DNA of 56,045 nucleotides from Acidimicrobiales bacterium (GTDB lineage Bacteria > Actinomycetota > Acidimicrobiia > Acidimicrobiales > GCA-2861595): contig JAUJNQ010000003.1 in the NCBI GenBank assembly GCA_030448025.1, positions 112,056 to 168,100 of the forward strand, read 5' to 3'. This document shows positions 8,835 to 16,904 of this stretch, piece after piece (positions within the stretch are counted from its first letter, which is position 1; each line of letters opens with the position of its first letter). Both the position numbers and the translations under genes were made by a program. A model generated the notes under the pieces. That model was given only the letters and a program-made list of their open reading frames with translations. It was not told where the DNA came from and did no database searches.

Positions 8835-8885
8835 GGGTGTGGGCCGGGGTGGTTGTCACACCCGAGGTGTTTGCTTTTGGTTGCG

Positions 8886-9887
8886 ATGGGACTCGACGAC
8901 GAACTACGAAAGACGGCCGAGCGCCAGCACGGAGTCGTAGGCCGTGCCCAGGCCAAGCGGTTGGGAGCAACTGCTTCGGCGTTGACACACAGGCTTGCCG
9001 GCCCGGATTGGGATTCCCCTACCCCACGAGTGCTGCGATTGGTCGGCGTTCCCCAGACATCGGAGCAAGGCCTCATGACGGCCGTGCTCGATGCGGGACC
9101 GGGAACGGTCGCCTCCCACGAATCGGCCGCAGCGCTCTGGCGGCTTCCCGGGTTCTCCTTCGCCCCCATGCACGTGAGCAGGATGAAGGGGACGGCCAAT
9201 CGTCGATCGGCTCTGGCCGCGGTTCATCGCCCCCGCATGTTGCCCGAAGGTCACATCACGGTGCTCGGCGGGATTCCGGTGACCACGTTGCCGCGGACGC
9301 TGTTCGACCTCGCCGGGCAGATCCATCCGGCCAGAGCCGAACGCGCCGTCGCGAACGTCCTGGGCAAGAGCCCGGCCGTCCTGCCCGTCCTGCACGCCCT
9401 CTTGGAGGAGCTGGGTGAGCATGGTCGCGACGGCGTCGCGCTCATGCGGTCCGTGCTCCTCGACAGGCCCATCGGCTACATCGCTCCGGCCAGCGGGCTC
9501 GAGAGGCGGTTCATGCGCATCCTGGCCGAGGCGGGCGAGGCGCCCTTGGACCGCCAAGTCGACGTCGGTGGCCACGAGTGGATCGGCCGCGTCGACTTCG
9601 TGGACCGCGAAGCTCGTCTGCTGGTCGAGATCGACAGCGCCCGCTTTCACTCCAGCAAGCTCGACCGGGAGAGCGACGCTCAACGGGACCAGGCGTTCCT
9701 GGCCGCCGGATGGCGGGCAGTGGTTCGCATATCCGAGGAGCAGGTCTGGCATCAGCCGAGAGAGGCGGTGGCTGTCGTCCGCCGAGCCCGCCGTGGCGCA
9801 TCGGCGGCTGGTTCTGGTGGCGAGATCTCACGTTCCCACGTGCCATTCCACCACCAGAACGGGACGGTGGGGAACGTGGCCTCCTAG
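8886..9887 (+). CDS. AbiEi-like N-terminal domain plus DUF559 nuclease-like domain protein
   Basis: The N-terminal 90 residues (QHGVVGRAQAKRLGATASAL, then RVLRLVGVPQTSEQGLMTAV) resemble the winged-helix domain of AbiEi-type antitoxins. The C-terminal part resembles DUF559/Vsr-like PD-(D/E)XK folds: WIGRVDFVDREARLLVEIDS, then RDQAFLAAGWRAVVRISEEQVW. Such two-domain proteins are common in Actinobacteria and of unproven function. It is the only plus-strand gene in the first 30 kb and is bracketed by inverted 48-bp palindromes. The second palindrome encodes part of its C-terminus. Start is ATG 8886; no clear ribosome site is seen. Its TAG and the relA TAG share the palindrome CTAG. Confidence 0.8.
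   Translation: MGLDDELRKTAERQHGVVGRAQAKRLGATASALTHRLAGPDWDSPTPRVLRLVGVPQTSEQGLMTAVLDAGPGTVASHESAAALWRLPGFSFAPMHVSRMKGTANRRSALAAVHRPRMLPEGHITVLGGIPVTTLPRTLFDLAGQIHPARAERAVANVLGKSPAVLPVLHALLEELGEHGRDGVALMRSVLLDRPIGYIAPASGLERRFMRILAEAGEAPLDRQVDVGGHEWIGRVDFVDREARLLVEIDSARFHSSKLDRESDAQRDQAFLAAGWRAVVRISEEQVWHQPREAVAVVRRARRGASAAGSGGEISRSHVPFHHQNGTVGNVAS
9812..9859. repeat. 48-bp imperfect palindromic element, copy 2
   Basis: The arms GTTCTGGTGG (9811-9820) and CCACCAGAAC (9851-9860) are complementary over 10 bp. It aligns base for base with copy 1 in the opposite orientation (38 of 48 identical, first 20 bases 19 of 20). It lies inside the 3' end of the AbiEi/DUF559 gene, whose last residues (GGEISRSHVPFHHQN) it encodes. 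Confidence 0.85.
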
Positions 9888-12130
9888 GAGCTGCCTCCGG
9901 GGAGCACTCGGTAGACGTCGTAGACGCTGTCGATGCCCTTGATGGAGTCCAGCAGCGACTCGAGGTGGGCCGGATCGGCCAGCTCGAACTCGAAGCGCAT
10001 GCGGCTCACCCGGTCGGCACCGGTGGTGCTGGAGCTGGTGAGGATGTTGAGGTGGTGCTCGGACACAGAGGCGGTCACGTCGGCCAGGAGGCGTGCCCGG
10101 TCGAGGGCCTTGACCTCGATGGACGCCACGAACATCCCCGCCGGTGCCCGATCCCATTCCACCTCGATGAGGCGCTCGGCGTCGCCGGTCGACAGGGCGG
10201 AGGCGTTGGCGCAATCCGACCGGTGGACCGACACGCCCCTACCCCTGGTGACGAAGCCGATGATCTCGTCGCCCGGTACCGGCGTGCAGCAGCGGGACAG
10301 GCGCACCATGAGGTCGTCGAGGCCCTCGACGTGGACGCCCACGCCCTGGGTGCCGCGCGCTCGACTCGGACGGCGGGCGGTGGAAGGGAGCTGCTCCTCG
10401 TGGTCGCCCCCGCGCAGCTCACGGGCCACCCGCTGAGCCACCGACCTGGCCGACACGTGGCCCTCGCCGATGGCGGCGTGGAAGGCCTCACCGTCGACGT
10501 AGTTCATGGCCTCGGCCACCTGGGCGAGCACCGGCGAGCTCGACAGCTTCTGCGCCGGCAGGCCTTCCCGGCGCAGGGCCTTGGTCAACTCCTCACGACC
10601 GGCCTCGATGGCGTCCTCGCGCCGCTCCCTGGAGAACCACTGGCGGATCTTGTTCTTGGCTCGGGGCGTGACGGCGATGCGCAACCAGTCTCGGGACGGG
10701 CCGGCGCTCGGCACCTTGGAGGTGAAGACCTCCACGGTGTCGCCGGACTGGAGCTTCGAGTCGAGCGGCGAAAGGCGGCCGTTGACCCGGGTGCCGATGC
10801 AGCGGTGCCCGACCTCGGTATGGATGGAGTAGGCGAAGTCCACGGACGTGGCCCCCATGGGCAAGGTGACCACGTCGCCCTTGGGGGTGAAGACGAAGAC
10901 CTCGTCCTGTTCCAGGTCGAGCTTCAAGGTCTCGAGGAACTCGGCCGGGTCGGCCGTCTCCTGCTGCCAGTCCACGATGCGGTTGAGCCAGGCGATGTCG
11001 GCGGTGGGCATCTTTTGCTTGTAGCTCCAGTGGGCGGCGATGCCGTACTCGGCCCGGTGGTGCATCTCACGGGTGCGGATCTGGACCTCGAGGGTCTTGC
11101 CCCCCGGCCCCACCACGGTGGTGTGGAGTGACTGGTAGAGGTTGAACTTGGGCATGGCGATGTAGTCCTTGAAGCGGCCCTGTACCGGGTTCCACGTGGA
11201 GTGGAGGGAGCCAAGGGCGGCGTAGCAGTCCTTCACCGACTCGACCAGCACCCGCATTCCGACGAGGTCGAAGATCTCGTCGAACTCCTTCCTCTTGACG
11301 ACCATCTTCTCGTAGATGGACCACAGGTGCTTGGGGCGACCGGTGACCTCGCCGTCGATGCGCAGCTCGGCGAGGCGGCCCCTCACCTCCTCCAGCACCT
11401 GAGCCAGGTAGAGGTCGCGCTCGGGCGCCCGCTGCGCCACCATCTGCTCGATCTCGGCATAGCGCTTCGGGTGCAGGGTGGCGAAGGACAGGTCTTCGAG
11501 CTGCCACTTCACCTCCTGGATGCCGAGGCGGTGGGCCAGCGGCGCGTAGATGTCGAGCGTCTCCCGCGCCGTTCGCTGCTGCTTGTGCTCGGGCATGGCC
11601 GCGAGCGTGCGCATGTTGTGGAGACGGTCGGCCAGCTTGATGATGAGGACCCGCCAGTCCTTGGCCATGGCCACGAGCATCTTGCGCATGGACGCGGCCT
11701 GCTGGGCCTCCTTGGAGTCGAAGCGGACCCTTTCCAGCTTGGTGACGCCGTCCACGATGGCAGCCACCGCCGGACCGAAGTCGGCGGCCAGGTCCTCGAG
11801 GGACACGCCGGTGTCCTCGACGGCGTCGTGCAGGAGGGCGGCGGCGATGGTGACGTCGTCCAGCCCCAGCTCGGCCACCACCGTGGCCACGGCCAGGGGG
11901 TGGTGGATGTACGCCTCCCCCGACTTGCGGAGCTGGTCCTTGTGGGCTTCGCGGGCAACGACGAAGGCCCGCTCGATGAGCCCCGGATCGGCGCCGGGAT
12001 GCAGGGACAGGTACGCGGCCAACAACGCCCCCGTACTGGGAGTTCCAGGCTCCAGCTCCGGCCGCCACAGCGCCACCCGCACTTGGTCCGTGCCGGCGTG
12101 CTGATCGGTGGCGTGGTGGGTAGTGGCCAT
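9884..12130 (-). CDS. relA: Bifunctional (p)ppGpp synthetase/hydrolase Rel
   Basis: This enzyme makes and degrades the stringent-response alarmone (p)ppGpp. The N-terminal HD hydrolase domain has the expected motifs (YIHHPLAVATVVAE, LLHDAVEDTG, IIKLADRLHNMRTL), so hydrolysis should be intact. The synthetase domain has RPKHLWSIYEKM, FDLVGMRVLV, GRFKDYIAMPKFNLYQSLHT and LEVQIRTREMH. A TGS domain (VFTPKGDVVTLPMGATSVDFAY) and a C-terminal ACT domain follow. At 748 residues it is a typical long actinobacterial Rel. It precedes apt's reverse neighbour order rel-apt by only three bases and ends head-to-head on CTAG with the AbiEi/DUF559 gene. Confidence 0.97.
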   Translation of the reverse strand: MATTHHATDQHAGTDQVRVALWRPELEPGTPSTGALLAAYLSLHPGADPGLIERAFVVAREAHKDQLRKSGEAYIHHPLAVATVVAELGLDDVTIAAALLHDAVEDTGVSLEDLAADFGPAVAAIVDGVTKLERVRFDSKEAQQAASMRKMLVAMAKDWRVLIIKLADRLHNMRTLAAMPEHKQQRTARETLDIYAPLAHRLGIQEVKWQLEDLSFATLHPKRYAEIEQMVAQRAPERDLYLAQVLEEVRGRLAELRIDGEVTGRPKHLWSIYEKMVVKRKEFDEIFDLVGMRVLVESVKDCYAALGSLHSTWNPVQGRFKDYIAMPKFNLYQSLHTTVVGPGGKTLEVQIRTREMHHRAEYGIAAHWSYKQKMPTADIAWLNRIVDWQQETADPAEFLETLKLDLEQDEVFVFTPKGDVVTLPMGATSVDFAYSIHTEVGHRCIGTRVNGRLSPLDSKLQSGDTVEVFTSKVPSAGPSRDWLRIAVTPRAKNKIRQWFSRERREDAIEAGREELTKALRREGLPAQKLSSSPVLAQVAEAMNYVDGEAFHAAIGEGHVSARSVAQRVARELRGGDHEEQLPSTARRPSRARGTQGVGVHVEGLDDLMVRLSRCCTPVPGDEIIGFVTRGRGVSVHRSDCANASALSTGDAERLIEVEWDRAPAGMFVASIEVKALDRARLLADVTASVSEHHLNILTSSSTTGADRVSRMRFEFELADPAHLESLLDSIKGIDSVYDVYRVLPGGSS

Positions 12131-12133
12131 CGA

Positions 12134-12664
12134 CTACTCGTAGGTGAGGAGCGAGGTCACGTGATGGCCACCGAGGCGTGAGCGCCCGTCGAGGAAGGCC
12201 AGCTCGAGGGCGAAGCCGATAGCCGCCACCTCGCCGCCCAGCTTCTCCACGAGTCGAATGGTGGCTGCGGCGGTGCCGCCGGTGGCGAGGACGTCGTCGA
12301 TGATCAGGACACGCTCACCCGGCTGGACGGCGTCTCCGTGGATCTCCAGGAGATCGGTCCCGTACTCGAGCACGTACTCCTCCTTCTCTACCTCCCACGG
12401 AAGCTTTCCCGCCTTGCGCACGGGCACGAATCCGGCACCCAGGCGGTAGGCCACGGGCGCCGCCAGGATGAACCCCCGGGCCTCGATGCCGAGCACCCGG
12501 TCCACCGACCCGCCCTCGAACGCAGCGACCAGGGCGTCGATCGAGAAGCGGAAGGCTTCCTCGTTCCCGAGCAACGGCGTTATGTCCTTGAAGGTGACGC
12601 CGGACTTGGGGAAATCGGGGATGTCCCGGACGTGGTCCTTCAACCAGCCGGCATCCATCTCCAT
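12134..12664 (-). CDS. apt: Adenine phosphoribosyltransferase
   Basis: The enzyme converts adenine and PRPP to AMP in purine salvage. The 176-residue product starts MEMDAGWLKDHVRDIPDFPK, typical of Apt. It carries VTFKDITPLL, the Apt-typical EARGFILAAPVAYRLG, RKAGKLPWE, and the PRPP loop VLIIDDVLATGGT. I chose the ATG at 12664; an ATG at 12658 is possible, and a more distant start would add nonconserved residues. It lies three bases before relA, in the usual actinobacterial secF-apt-rel order, linking purine salvage with alarmone metabolism. Confidence 0.95.
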   Translation of the reverse strand: MEMDAGWLKDHVRDIPDFPKSGVTFKDITPLLGNEEAFRFSIDALVAAFEGGSVDRVLGIEARGFILAAPVAYRLGAGFVPVRKAGKLPWEVEKEEYVLEYGTDLLEIHGDAVQPGERVLIIDDVLATGGTAAATIRLVEKLGGEVAAIGFALELAFLDGRSRLGGHHVTSLLTYE

Positions 12665-12836
12665 CAGCCCAGGGTAGTGCGGACGCCGCGGAGCCCTTGG
12701 CATGCAGCGGTGGCCGCAGATTCGCCGAAGGCGCCCCAACGGCTGCCAGCTGACGGTTGACAGCGCGAAGGCCGACCGGCTTGTCGGGAGGCCGCAGCAC
12801 GATCAATTCGCCGAGCAACCTCTGGTTGCGAAGCGA

Positions 12837-14072
12837 CTACCGGCGCTTGCCCTTCTTGCGGGGTCGGGGCGGAGGTCGGGTGGCCTGCGCCGCTTTCCCC
12901 GTCGACGTCTTCTGGGCGGTGGTGGCCTTCGAGCTCACCGGTTCGGTGCCGCCGGTGCCCCCCGACCGGCCCGTACCCGTCTTGGCCGCGCCCGGGCGAA
13001 GCACTCCCTCGCCGTCGCCCGTGCTGCTCAGGTTCAGGCCCCCGGCGGCGGCGGCCGCGGCCGCCGGAGTGAGCGGCGCGCCCGTGCCACCTCTGGCCAC
13101 GATGCGCTGGCGGATGGAGGCGTAGCGAGGCTCACGCTCCTTCAAGATGGCCAGGATGGGCGAGGCGATGTAGATCGACGAGTAGGCGCCGGTGAGCAGC
13201 CCGATGAGAAGGGCCAGTCCGAAGTCCTGGAGGGTGGTGGCACCGAGCGCGAACGCGCCGATCACCAGCACCGACAGGATGGGCAGGATGGCCACGAGCG
13301 ACGTGTTGAGCGACCGCATGAGGGTCTGGTTCATGGACAGGTTCACGGTGTCGGCGTAGGTGATGCGGCCGGACGAGGCCAGCCCACGGGTGTTCTCGTC
13401 CACCTTGTCGAACACCACGATGGTGTCGTACAGGGAGTATCCGAGGATCGTGAGGAAGGCGATCACGGTGGCCGGGGTGACCTCGAAACCAGAGAGCGAG
13501 TACACGCCCACCGTGACCAAGATGTCGTGCACCACGGCCGACAGGGCGGCCAGAGCCATCTTCCACTCGAACCGCCACGTGATGTACAGGGTTATGGCGA
13601 CGAAGAAGATGAGCAGGGCGTTGCGGGCCTTGTCCGTGACGTCGCCCCCCCAGGAGGGACCCACGGAGTTGACGTTCACCTGGTCCTCGCCCACCCGGGC
13701 CAGTCCGGCGAGCGCCGTCTTGACCCGATTGGTCAGGGCCTGGCGGTCCTCGGGCGAACCCAGCTCGGCCTGCACCCGCAAGAGCTCAAGGCCGCTCGGA
13801 GGGCGGAGTACCTGGACCCTGGCCTCGGCCAGGCCGACCGGGCGCAGGGCGTCGCGTGCCTCGGCCACCGACACGCCGGGTGCCGGCACCTCCCAGACCG
13901 TGCCGCCCTCGAAGTCGATCCCGAAGTTCAGGCCTCGTGTGAACAACGAGCCGAAGCCGACGAGGATGACGATCGCCGAAAGCGCGAAGCCCCGGCGCCT
14001 CTTGCCCACGAAGTCGAACTGCGTCTCGCCGTGGTAGAGGCGCTGCCAGATCGACCGCTTGGCCTCGGCCAC
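12837..14072 (-). CDS. secF: Protein translocase subunit SecF
   Basis: SecF is a six-helix inner-membrane protein that, with SecD, uses proton flow to help preproteins leave the Sec channel. The first helix and periplasmic loop read FALSAIVILVGFGSLFTRGLNFGIDFEGGTVWEV, which holds the SecF/SecD hallmark. The C-terminal RND-like helices include ATVIAFLTILGYSLYDTIVVFDKVDEN and the late DFGLALLIGLLTGAYSSIYIASP. A basic, Pro- and Ala-rich tail of about 90 residues ends in RPRKKGKRR. GTG start at 14072, three bases from secD. Confidence 0.97.
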   Translation of the reverse strand: MAEAKRSIWQRLYHGETQFDFVGKRRRGFALSAIVILVGFGSLFTRGLNFGIDFEGGTVWEVPAPGVSVAEARDALRPVGLAEARVQVLRPPSGLELLRVQAELGSPEDRQALTNRVKTALAGLARVGEDQVNVNSVGPSWGGDVTDKARNALLIFFVAITLYITWRFEWKMALAALSAVVHDILVTVGVYSLSGFEVTPATVIAFLTILGYSLYDTIVVFDKVDENTRGLASSGRITYADTVNLSMNQTLMRSLNTSLVAILPILSVLVIGAFALGATTLQDFGLALLIGLLTGAYSSIYIASPILAILKEREPRYASIRQRIVARGGTGAPLTPAAAAAAAGGLNLSSTGDGEGVLRPGAAKTGTGRSGGTGGTEPVSSKATTAQKTSTGKAAQATRPPPRPRKKGKRR

Positions 14073-14075
14073 CGC

Positions 14076-15437
14076 CTACGCACCTCCCGCCGGGGCGGCG
14101 GCCAGCCCCCGCGCCACGCCGACCCAGCGGGCTTCGGTGAAGAGTCGGTTGCGGCCCAGCAGCACGACCAGGGGGCGGGTGAAGCAATAGGCGATCACCA
14201 TGTCCAACATGGTGGACAGGCCGAGGAAGAAGGCGAAGCCCCGTACCGAGCCCACTGCCAGCCAGTAGAGGAGCCCGGCGCCGATGAGCGAGGCGAAGTC
14301 GGCGACCAGGATGGTCTTGTAGGCGCGGGAGAAGCCCCGGTCCACCGACGAGCGGATGGTCTTGCCCGAGCGGATCTCGTCCTTCAGCCGCTCGAAGTAC
14401 ACCACGTAGGAGTCCACGGTCACGCCCACGGAGACGATGATGCCGACGGCACCGGCCAGGGTGAGGGCCAGACCCTGGGCCTGACCGAGGAAGGAGACGA
14501 TGGACCACATGAGCATGCCCGACACGCCCAGCCCGAGGACCACCACGATGCCGAGGGCCCGGTAGTAGAGGATCATGTAGATCAACACCAGGCCCAGCCC
14601 GGCCAGACCGGCACCCACACCGGCCTTGAGCGAGTCCCGGCCCAGGCTGGCCGACACCGTTTGCACCGTCTCCGGCTTGAGCTCCACAGGCAGCGCGCCG
14701 AAGCGAAGCACAAGAGCCAGATCCTTGGCCTCGCGCTCGGTGAAGCTGCCCGTGATCTCGCCCGATCCCCCGAACTGCGCCTGCTGGATGGTGGGAGCCG
14801 ACTGGACCACGCCGTCGAGGACGATGGCCACCTGCTTGTTCAGGTTCCTTGCCGCCAGGGCGTCGAACTCCTTGGACCCCGTGTCCGTGAGGGTGAAGGA
14901 CACCTTCCACTCACCGGTACCCGGATCCACCTCGGCCTTGGCGTCCTTCACCGCCCGACCGGTGAGCTCGGTGGGCCCGAGCACGTAGCGGGCGCCCTGC
15001 TCGTCCTTGGTGCCGGGAAGGATCACCTGGGCCTCGGGCTTGTCCTCCTCCCGTGGCGTGATCTTGGCCTCACCCTCCGGACCGGGCGGGGCGTTGGGAG
15101 CCAGCACGGGCCGGAAGCGCAGCTCGGCGGTCTGGCCCACCACTTCGAGGGCCCTCGTGGCGTCCTTTACTCCCGGCAGCTGGACGATGATGTTGTCGCC
15201 CTGGCTGCTGATCTCCGGCTCGGCCACGCCCAGGGCGTCGACGCGGCTGCGGATGATGCGGATGGACTGGTTCAACACCGCGCTCGGCACCTTGCGCTCC
15301 GGCCGCAGCACCACCGCGGCGCCACCCTGGAGATCGAGGCCGAGCTGGGGCGAGGTCTCGGTGACGACGACCGCGACCAGGGCGCCCACGGCGATCAGCA
15401 CCGTGGCCAGGAGCGGCAGCACGAGGCGGCGCTGCAC
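14076..15437 (-). CDS. secD: Protein translocase subunit SecD
   Basis: SecD is the partner of SecF. The N-terminal helix (LPLLATVLIAVGALVAVVV) is followed by QLGLDLQGGAAVVL and the P1 domain (VLNQSIRIIRSRVDALGVAEPEI, then DNIIVQLPGV). The C-terminal six-helix portion includes LGRDSLKAGVGAGLAGLGLV and GVTVDSYVVYFERLKDEI. The 453 residues include an extra segment near residues 130-170 with PEGEAKITPREEDKPEAQV. Its GTG shares one base with the yajC stop (TAGTG), so coupling is likely. Confidence 0.96.
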   Translation of the reverse strand: MQRRLVLPLLATVLIAVGALVAVVVTETSPQLGLDLQGGAAVVLRPERKVPSAVLNQSIRIIRSRVDALGVAEPEISSQGDNIIVQLPGVKDATRALEVVGQTAELRFRPVLAPNAPPGPEGEAKITPREEDKPEAQVILPGTKDEQGARYVLGPTELTGRAVKDAKAEVDPGTGEWKVSFTLTDTGSKEFDALAARNLNKQVAIVLDGVVQSAPTIQQAQFGGSGEITGSFTEREAKDLALVLRFGALPVELKPETVQTVSASLGRDSLKAGVGAGLAGLGLVLIYMILYYRALGIVVVLGLGVSGMLMWSIVSFLGQAQGLALTLAGAVGIIVSVGVTVDSYVVYFERLKDEIRSGKTIRSSVDRGFSRAYKTILVADFASLIGAGLLYWLAVGSVRGFAFFLGLSTMLDMVIAYCFTRPLVVLLGRNRLFTEARWVGVARGLAAAPAGGA

Positions 15438-15748
15438 TACCTGTCCTCCTCGCCCTCTCCGAGCACCTCGGGATCATGTTCGTCGTCGACCGCCTCCGCT
15501 GGCTGCTCGACCCGCGAGCTCACGGCCAGGCGGGCGAAGCGCAATGTCAACCCTGGCGCCACCTCGAGGTGGACCTCGTCGCCCTCCAGGGCGGCCACGC
15601 GCCCCACCATCCCACCAGCGGTGACCACCTCGTCGCCTACCTCGAGCGAGGCGATCAGCTCGCGTTGGCGCCGCACCCGCTGCTGTTGCGGGCGCACGAG
15701 CAGCACCCACATGAGGGCCAGAAGTACGAAGGGTAAGAGGAGCTCCAT
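15437..15748 (-). CDS. yajC: Preprotein translocase subunit YajC
   Basis: YajC is a small single-pass membrane protein associated with SecDF. The N-terminal helix is MELLLPFVLLALMWVLLVRPQQQ. The family-typical RRQRELIASLEVGDEVVTAGGMVGRV follows, then a soluble β-rich part and an acidic tail (DDEHDPEVLGEGEEDR). The chosen ATG at 15748 begins immediately before the helix; a TTG two codons upstream is possible. It is the first gene of yajC-secD-secF. Confidence 0.93.
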   Translation of the reverse strand: MELLLPFVLLALMWVLLVRPQQQRVRRQRELIASLEVGDEVVTAGGMVGRVAALEGDEVHLEVAPGLTLRFARLAVSSRVEQPAEAVDDEHDPEVLGEGEEDR

Positions 15749-15797
15749 GACCAAGCCGGGCCGATTGCGGCCAGGGATGAGCAGCGTATCGCGGGCC

Positions 15798-16904
15798 TCA
15801 TCCCCGACCGGCCCAGGTGGCGGCCATCTGGTCCCGTAGGGCGGCGTAGCGACCCGCCTTAACCGCCTCCCGGGCGGTGTCGACCACCGCTAGCGTCCAG
15901 GCCAGGTTGTGGAGGGTGATGAGCCGGCCCGCTCCCCGCTCCCCCACCATCATCAGGTGGCGCAGGTAGGCGCGGGACCAGCGGGCGCAGACGGCACACG
16001 GGCAGGCGGGGTCCAGAGGGCTTGGATCGCGAGCGTAGGCGGCGTTGCGCAGGTGGAGGCGGCCCTCGGAGGTGAGCACCGTCCCGTGGCGGGCCAGGCG
16101 GGTGGGCCACACGCAGTCGAACATGTCGACGCCCAGCGCCACCGACTCCACCAGGCCCAGGGGGTCGCCCACGCCCATGAGGTAGCGGGGTTGGTCGGGG
16201 GGAAGCTCGGCCACAGTGGCGGCCAGGGCGTCGAGCATCTCGGCCCTGCTCTCGCCCACCGACAGCCCCCCCACGGCATAGCCGTCGAAGCCCACCTCCA
16301 GGCTGCGCCGGGCGCTCTGGGCTCGCAACTTGGCATCAAGGCCGCCCTGGACCACGCAGAACAGGGCCTGACCAGGGCGGCGGTGGGCGTCCTTGGCCCG
16401 GCGGGCCCACGCTGCGGTGCGCTCCACGGCCAGGCGGACCACCTCCGGGGGCGACGGCAGCGGCGGGCAGACGTCGAGGGCCACTTGGATGTCGGCCCCC
16501 AGCAGCTCCTGGGCGGCGACGGCCCGCTCGGGGGTGAGGCGCTGAGAGGAGCCGTCGTAGGTGGAGCGGAAGGTCACGCCGTCGTCGTCCACGTCGGCGC
16601 CGAGGGAGAACACCTGGAAGCCGCCTGAATCGGTGAGCACGTGGTTGTCCCACGAGGCGAAGCCGTGCACCCCGCCGAGCTCGGCCACCACGTCGGCGCC
16701 GGGCCGGAGCATGAGGTGGTAGGTGTTGGCCAGCATCACGTCGGCTCCGAGGTCCTCGAGGTCGGCCGTCGACACCGCTCGCACCGCCCCCCGAGTGCCC
16801 ACGGGCATGAAGCAGGGTGTGGCGAAAGAGCCTCGGGCGGTGCTCACCACGCCGGCCCGAGCGTCGCCGTCGGTGGCCTCGATGATGATCTGGAGCGCCG
16901 TCAC
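15798..16904 (-). CDS. tgt: Queuine/preQ1 tRNA-guanine transglycosylase
   Basis: Tgt exchanges guanine-34 of GUN tRNAs for the queuosine precursor preQ1. Catalytic regions visible are LANTYHLMLRPG, the Asp-containing VLTDSGGFQVFSLG and CVVQGGLDAKLR. The second catalytic Asp lies in LGVDMFDCVWPTRLARHG. The zinc site is CPCAVCARWSRAYLRHL. The 368 residues match the bacterial family from a GTG at 16904, whose GTGA overlaps the queA stop. This excludes a longer start inside queA. No preQ1 biosynthesis genes are in the window, so their location or import is unknown. Confidence 0.96.
   Translation of the reverse strand: MTALQIIIEATDGDARAGVVSTARGSFATPCFMPVGTRGAVRAVSTADLEDLGADVMLANTYHLMLRPGADVVAELGGVHGFASWDNHVLTDSGGFQVFSLGADVDDDGVTFRSTYDGSSQRLTPERAVAAQELLGADIQVALDVCPPLPSPPEVVRLAVERTAAWARRAKDAHRRPGQALFCVVQGGLDAKLRAQSARRSLEVGFDGYAVGGLSVGESRAEMLDALAATVAELPPDQPRYLMGVGDPLGLVESVALGVDMFDCVWPTRLARHGTVLTSEGRLHLRNAAYARDPSPLDPACPCAVCARWSRAYLRHLMMVGERGAGRLITLHNLAWTLAVVDTAREAVKAGRYAALRDQMAATWAGRG

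Noticed and set aside
8886-9887. Calling the AbiEi/DUF559 gene a complete toxin-antitoxin system
   Set aside because: No AbiEii-like toxin partner is encoded next to it; the AbiEi similarity is limited to the N-terminal domain.
12215-12222. GCCGATAG on the plus strand inside apt
   Set aside because: There is no TAAA-like box 15 bases upstream, it is inside a coding gene, and no gene starts downstream on that strand.
12702-15839. A very long plus-strand open frame antisense to apt, secF, secD and yajC
   Set aside because: It lies opposite well-conserved minus-strand genes, is extremely rich in Arg, Gly, His and Gln, and has no recognisable domain. High GC keeps antisense frames open.
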